Positions 61,159 to 64,000 of a stretch of DNA of 64,000 nt are shown one piece after another; position 1 is the stretch's first letter, and each line of letters begins with the position of its first letter. Both the position numbers and the translations under genes were made by a program. The notes under the pieces were generated by a model that did not search any database, was not told where the DNA came from, and saw only the letters and a program-made list of their open reading frames with translations. This DNA is from Sphingomicrobium sp. XHP0239 (GTDB lineage: Bacteria; Pseudomonadota; Alphaproteobacteria; Sphingomonadales; Sphingomonadaceae): the NCBI RefSeq assembly GCF_039555325.1, contig NZ_CP154608.1, positions 1,426,001-1,490,000 on the forward strand. Direction: 5' to 3'.

Positions 61159-64000
61159 ATGGCTACCCAATCGAAAGACGTGCCGACCACCCAGGGTCGC
61201 TCGCTGAAGTCGCGCCGAATTCGCAAGATTTTCGGTAACATTCACGAAGTATCGGAAATGCCGAACCTTATCGAGGTTCAGCGCGAATCCTACGAGGATT
61301 TCCTCCGTTCCGACAAGCAGCGCGACTATGTCTCGGGTCTCGAGAAAACGCTGCGCAGCGTCTTCCCGATCCAAGATTTCGCCGGCACGGCGCATCTCGA
61401 TTTCGACGGCTATGAACTCGAAAAGCCCAAGTACGACACCGAAGAGTGCCGCCAGCGCGGGCTGACCTACGCTGCGCCGATGCGCGTCACCCTGCGCCTC
61501 ACCTCGTTCGAGATCGATCCCGACACCGAAGCCAAGTCGGTCATCGATATCAAGGAACAGGATGTCTACATGGGCGACATGCCGCTCATGACCGAGAACG
61601 GCACCTTCATCATCAACGGCACCGAGCGCGTCATCGTCTCCCAGATGCACCGTTCGCCCGGCGTGCTGTTCGACCATGATCGCGGCAAGACCCATGCGTC
61701 CGGCAAGTATCTTTTCGCCGCGCGCGTCATTCCCTATCGCGGGTCGTGGCTCGATTTCGAATTCGACGCCAAGGACATCGTCAACGTCCGCATCGACCGC
61801 AAGCGCAAGCTTCCGGTCACGACGCTGCTCTATGCGCTGGGCCTCAACCACGAGGAAATCTTCGAGCATTTCTACGATCGCGTGACGTGGAAGCGCGGCA
61901 AGCAGGGTTGGGAATTGCCCTTCCGCAGCGAAGCGTGGCGCGGCCTCAAGCCGACCTACGATCTCGTCGATGCCAACACCGGTGAAGTCGTCTTCCCCGC
62001 CGGCGAGAAGATCACGCCGCGCAAGGCCAAGAAGGCCGAGAGCGACGGGCTGGAAACGCTTGTCATTCCGACCGAGGAAATCTTCGGCAAGTTCGCCGCC
62101 TACGACCTCGTCAACAGCAAGACCGGCGAGATCTACATCGAGGCGGGCGATGAGGTTTCGGAAGAAAACCTCGAGAAGCTCGACAAGGCAAAGATCAAGG
62201 AAATCGAACTCCTCGACATCGATTACGTCAACACCGGCCCCTGGATGCGCAACACGCTGCAGGCGGACAAGGCCGAGGATACGGATCAGGCGCTGGCCGA
62301 CATCTATCGGGTCATGCGTCCGGGCGAACCGCCCACCCGCGAAACCGCGGACGCGCTGTTCTACGGCCTGTTCTTTGACCCCGAGCGCTACGACCTGTCG
62401 GCCGTCGGCCGCGTGAAGCTCAACATGCGTCTCGACCTCGATGCCGAGGATACGGTCACGACGCTGCGCCGCGAAGACATTCTCGCGGTCGTGAAGCAGC
62501 TCGTCGACCTCAAGGACGGCAAGGGCGAGATCGACGATATCGACAACCTCGCCAACCGCCGCGTTCGGTCGGTCGGCGAACTGCTGGAAAACCAGTATCG
62601 CGTCGGCCTTCTGCGCATGGAGCGCGCGGTCAAGGAGCGCATGAGCTCGGTCGACGTCTCGACCGTCATGCCCAACGATCTCATCAACGCGAAGCCTTCG
62701 GTGGCCGCGGTGCGCGAATTCTTCGGCTCCTCGCAGCTGTCGCAGTTCATGGATCAGACCAACCCGCTTTCCGAAGTCACGCACAAGCGTCGTGTCTCGG
62801 CGCTCGGGCCGGGCGGTCTGACGCGCGAGCGCGCGGGCTTCGAAGTTCGCGACGTTCACCCGACCCACTACGGCCGTATCTGCCCGATCGAGACGCCCGA
62901 AGGCCCGAACATCGGCCTCATCAACTCGCTCGCCAGCTTCAGCCGCGTGAACAAGTACGGCTTCATCGAGACGCCGTATCGCAAGGTCGTCGACAACAAG
63001 GTCACCGACGAGGTGGTCTATCTGTCCGCGATGGAAGAGCAGAAGCACACCATCGCACAGGCGAACGCCGACTTGAACGACGATGGCAGCTTCGTCGAGG
63101 AAATCGTCTCCAGCCGTCAGGCGGGCGAATTCCTGATGGCGCAGCGCGATCAGATCACGCTGATGGACGTCAGCCCCAAGCAGCTCGTGTCGGTCGCCGC
63201 CTCGCTTATCCCGTTCCTCGAGAACGATGACGCCAACCGCGCGCTGATGGGTTCGAACATGCAGCGTCAGGCCGTGCCGCTGGTCCAGGCCGACGCGCCG
63301 CTGGTCGGCACCGGCATGGAAGAAACCGTCGCGCGCGACAGTGGCGCCGCGATCGCGGCACGCCGTGCCGGCGTTATCGACCAGGTCGATGCTACGCGTA
63401 TCGTCATCCGCGTCACCGACGACGTGAAGGCGGGCGAGAGCGGCGTCGATATCTACACGCTGCAGAAGTTCCAGCGGTCGAACCAGAACACCTGCATCAA
63501 CCAGCGTCCGTTGGTGAAGGTGGGCGAGAAGATCGAGGCGGGCGAGATCATCGCCGACGGTCCCTCGACCCAGTTCGGCGAACTGGCGCTTGGCCGCAAC
63601 GTGCTCGTCGCGTTCATGCCCTGGAACGGCTACAACTACGAGGATTCGATCCTCATCAGCGAACGCATCGTGAAGGACGACGTCTTTACCTCGATCCATA
63701 TCGAGGAATTCGAAGTCGCCGCTCGCGATACCAAGCTGGGGCCGGAAGACATCACCCGCGACATTCCCAACGTCGGCGAGGAAGCACTCCGCAACCTCGA
63801 CGAGGCGGGCATCGTCTACATCGGCGCCGAAGTGCACCCGGGCGACATCCTTTGCGGCAAGATCACGCCGAAGGGCGAAAGCCCGATGACGCCGGAAGAA
63901 AAGCTTCTCCGCGCCATCTTCGGTGAAAAGGCCAGCGACGTGCGCGACACCTCGCTGCGCCTGCCGCCGGGCGTTGCGGGCACCGTCGTCGACGTGCGCA
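61159..64000 (+). CDS. rpoB: RNA polymerase beta subunit RpoB (partial, 3' end cut by window)
   Basis: 947 codons of rpoB are present; the C-terminal third is outside. Visible blocks include [29 protein letters not shown], the rifampicin region [31 protein letters not shown], and [17 protein letters not shown]. The residues equivalent to E. coli D516, H526 and S531 are wild-type, while the residue equivalent to N518 is Thr (QTNP). ATG 61159 has GGAAC upstream. A long antisense open frame over 61093-63837 is a GC-rich shadow, not a gene. Confidence 0.98.
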   Translation, partial: MATQSKDVPTTQGRSLKSRRIRKIFGNIHEVSEMPNLIEVQRESYEDFLRSDKQRDYVSGLEKTLRSVFPIQDFAGTAHLDFDGYELEKPKYDTEECRQRGLTYAAPMRVTLRLTSFEIDPDTEAKSVIDIKEQDVYMGDMPLMTENGTFIINGTERVIVSQMHRSPGVLFDHDRGKTHASGKYLFAARVIPYRGSWLDFEFDAKDIVNVRIDRKRKLPVTTLLYALGLNHEEIFEHFYDRVTWKRGKQGWELPFRSEAWRGLKPTYDLVDANTGEVVFPAGEKITPRKAKKAESDGLETLVIPTEEIFGKFAAYDLVNSKTGEIYIEAGDEVSEENLEKLDKAKIKEIELLDIDYVNTGPWMRNTLQADKAEDTDQALADIYRVMRPGEPPTRETADALFYGLFFDPERYDLSAVGRVKLNMRLDLDAEDTVTTLRREDILAVVKQLVDLKDGKGEIDDIDNLANRRVRSVGELLENQYRVGLLRMERAVKERMSSVDVSTVMPNDLINAKPSVAAVREFFGSSQLSQFMDQTNPLSEVTHKRRVSALGPGGLTRERAGFEVRDVHPTHYGRICPIETPEGPNIGLINSLASFSRVNKYGFIETPYRKVVDNKVTDEVVYLSAMEEQKHTIAQANADLNDDGSFVEEIVSSRQAGEFLMAQRDQITLMDVSPKQLVSVAASLIPFLENDDANRALMGSNMQRQAVPLVQADAPLVGTGMEETVARDSGAAIAARRAGVIDQVDATRIVIRVTDDVKAGESGVDIYTLQKFQRSNQNTCINQRPLVKVGEKIEAGEIIADGPSTQFGELALGRNVLVAFMPWNGYNYEDSILISERIVKDDVFTSIHIEEFEVAARDTKLGPEDITRDIPNVGEEALRNLDEAGIVYIGAEVHPGDILCGKITPKGESPMTPEEKLLRAIFGEKASDVRDTSLRLPPGVAGTVVDVR

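Noticed and set aside
61093..63837. A 914-residue minus-strand frame opposite rpoB
   Set aside because: It lies wholly on the complement of an unmistakable rpoB, and its composition is what a GC-rich antisense frame produces.

Overview
The window is GC-rich, gene-dense chromosomal DNA from an alphaproteobacterium, most likely of the order Sphingomonadales. The support is a set of alphaproteobacterial marker genes: a DUF1476 (F1-ATPase zeta-type inhibitor) gene next to bolA and a monothiol glutaredoxin, an NDUFA12-like complex I gene beside a DUF2155 lipoprotein and aat, a TIGR02300-type acidic protein tail next to a tRNA-Ala, and a Flp pilin of the compact alphaproteobacterial kind. Motifs resembling the alphaproteobacterial general-stress sigma factor EcfG (GGAAC-N16/17-CGTT) precede several genes. 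I see no transposase, integrase, phage gene or CRISPR array.

Layout. 1-7 kb: acidic protein tail, tRNA-Ala, a glycosyltransferase (GT4), then a tightly overlapping minus-strand operon of a sucrose-phosphate synthase fused to a sucrose-phosphatase-like HAD domain, a GT28-like and a GT2 glycosyltransferase; a Crp/Fnr regulator and a DUF421 membrane protein. 7-22 kb: cell-envelope genes (Flp pilin, class A PBP, orphan peptide-binding lipoprotein, two L,D-transpeptidases, a BlaI/M56 regulatory pair, a second GT4, an outer-membrane barrel protein), nadA, and the DUF1476-bolA-grx operon. 22-36 kb: a quinone reductase/scoAB operon, an ABC-2 exporter, a CoA-independent aldehyde dehydrogenase, two small single-span proteins with acidic tails, a ThDP enzyme, CsbD, a membrane LytTR regulator and an amidohydrolase. 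36-46 kb: housekeeping genes thiS-thiG, aroQ-accB-accC, an ACT protein, an ArsC-like reductase, aat, DUF2155, NDUFA12, DUF192, a double cold-shock protein, recX and a fatty-acyl-AMP ligase. 46-64 kb: tRNA-Trp and the transcription/translation cluster secE-nusG, rplK-rplA, rplJ-rplL, rpoB (cut by the window end).

Two themes stand out. First, the normally compact secE-to-rpoB block is broken into four pieces by unrelated genes (a GT39-like protein before secE, trkH-trkA, an M16 peptidase group, and a fasciclin/amidohydrolase/BrkB group), and the pieces carry their own promoter-like and terminator-like sequences. Second, a dispersed set of envelope or osmotic-stress genes (sucrose synthesis, CsbD, two acidic-tail membrane proteins, one L,D-transpeptidase, one outer-membrane protein) shares an EcfG-like motif about 25-40 bases before the start codon. 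This suggests one general-stress regulon centred on the cell envelope. The promoter assignments are inferences from pattern only.
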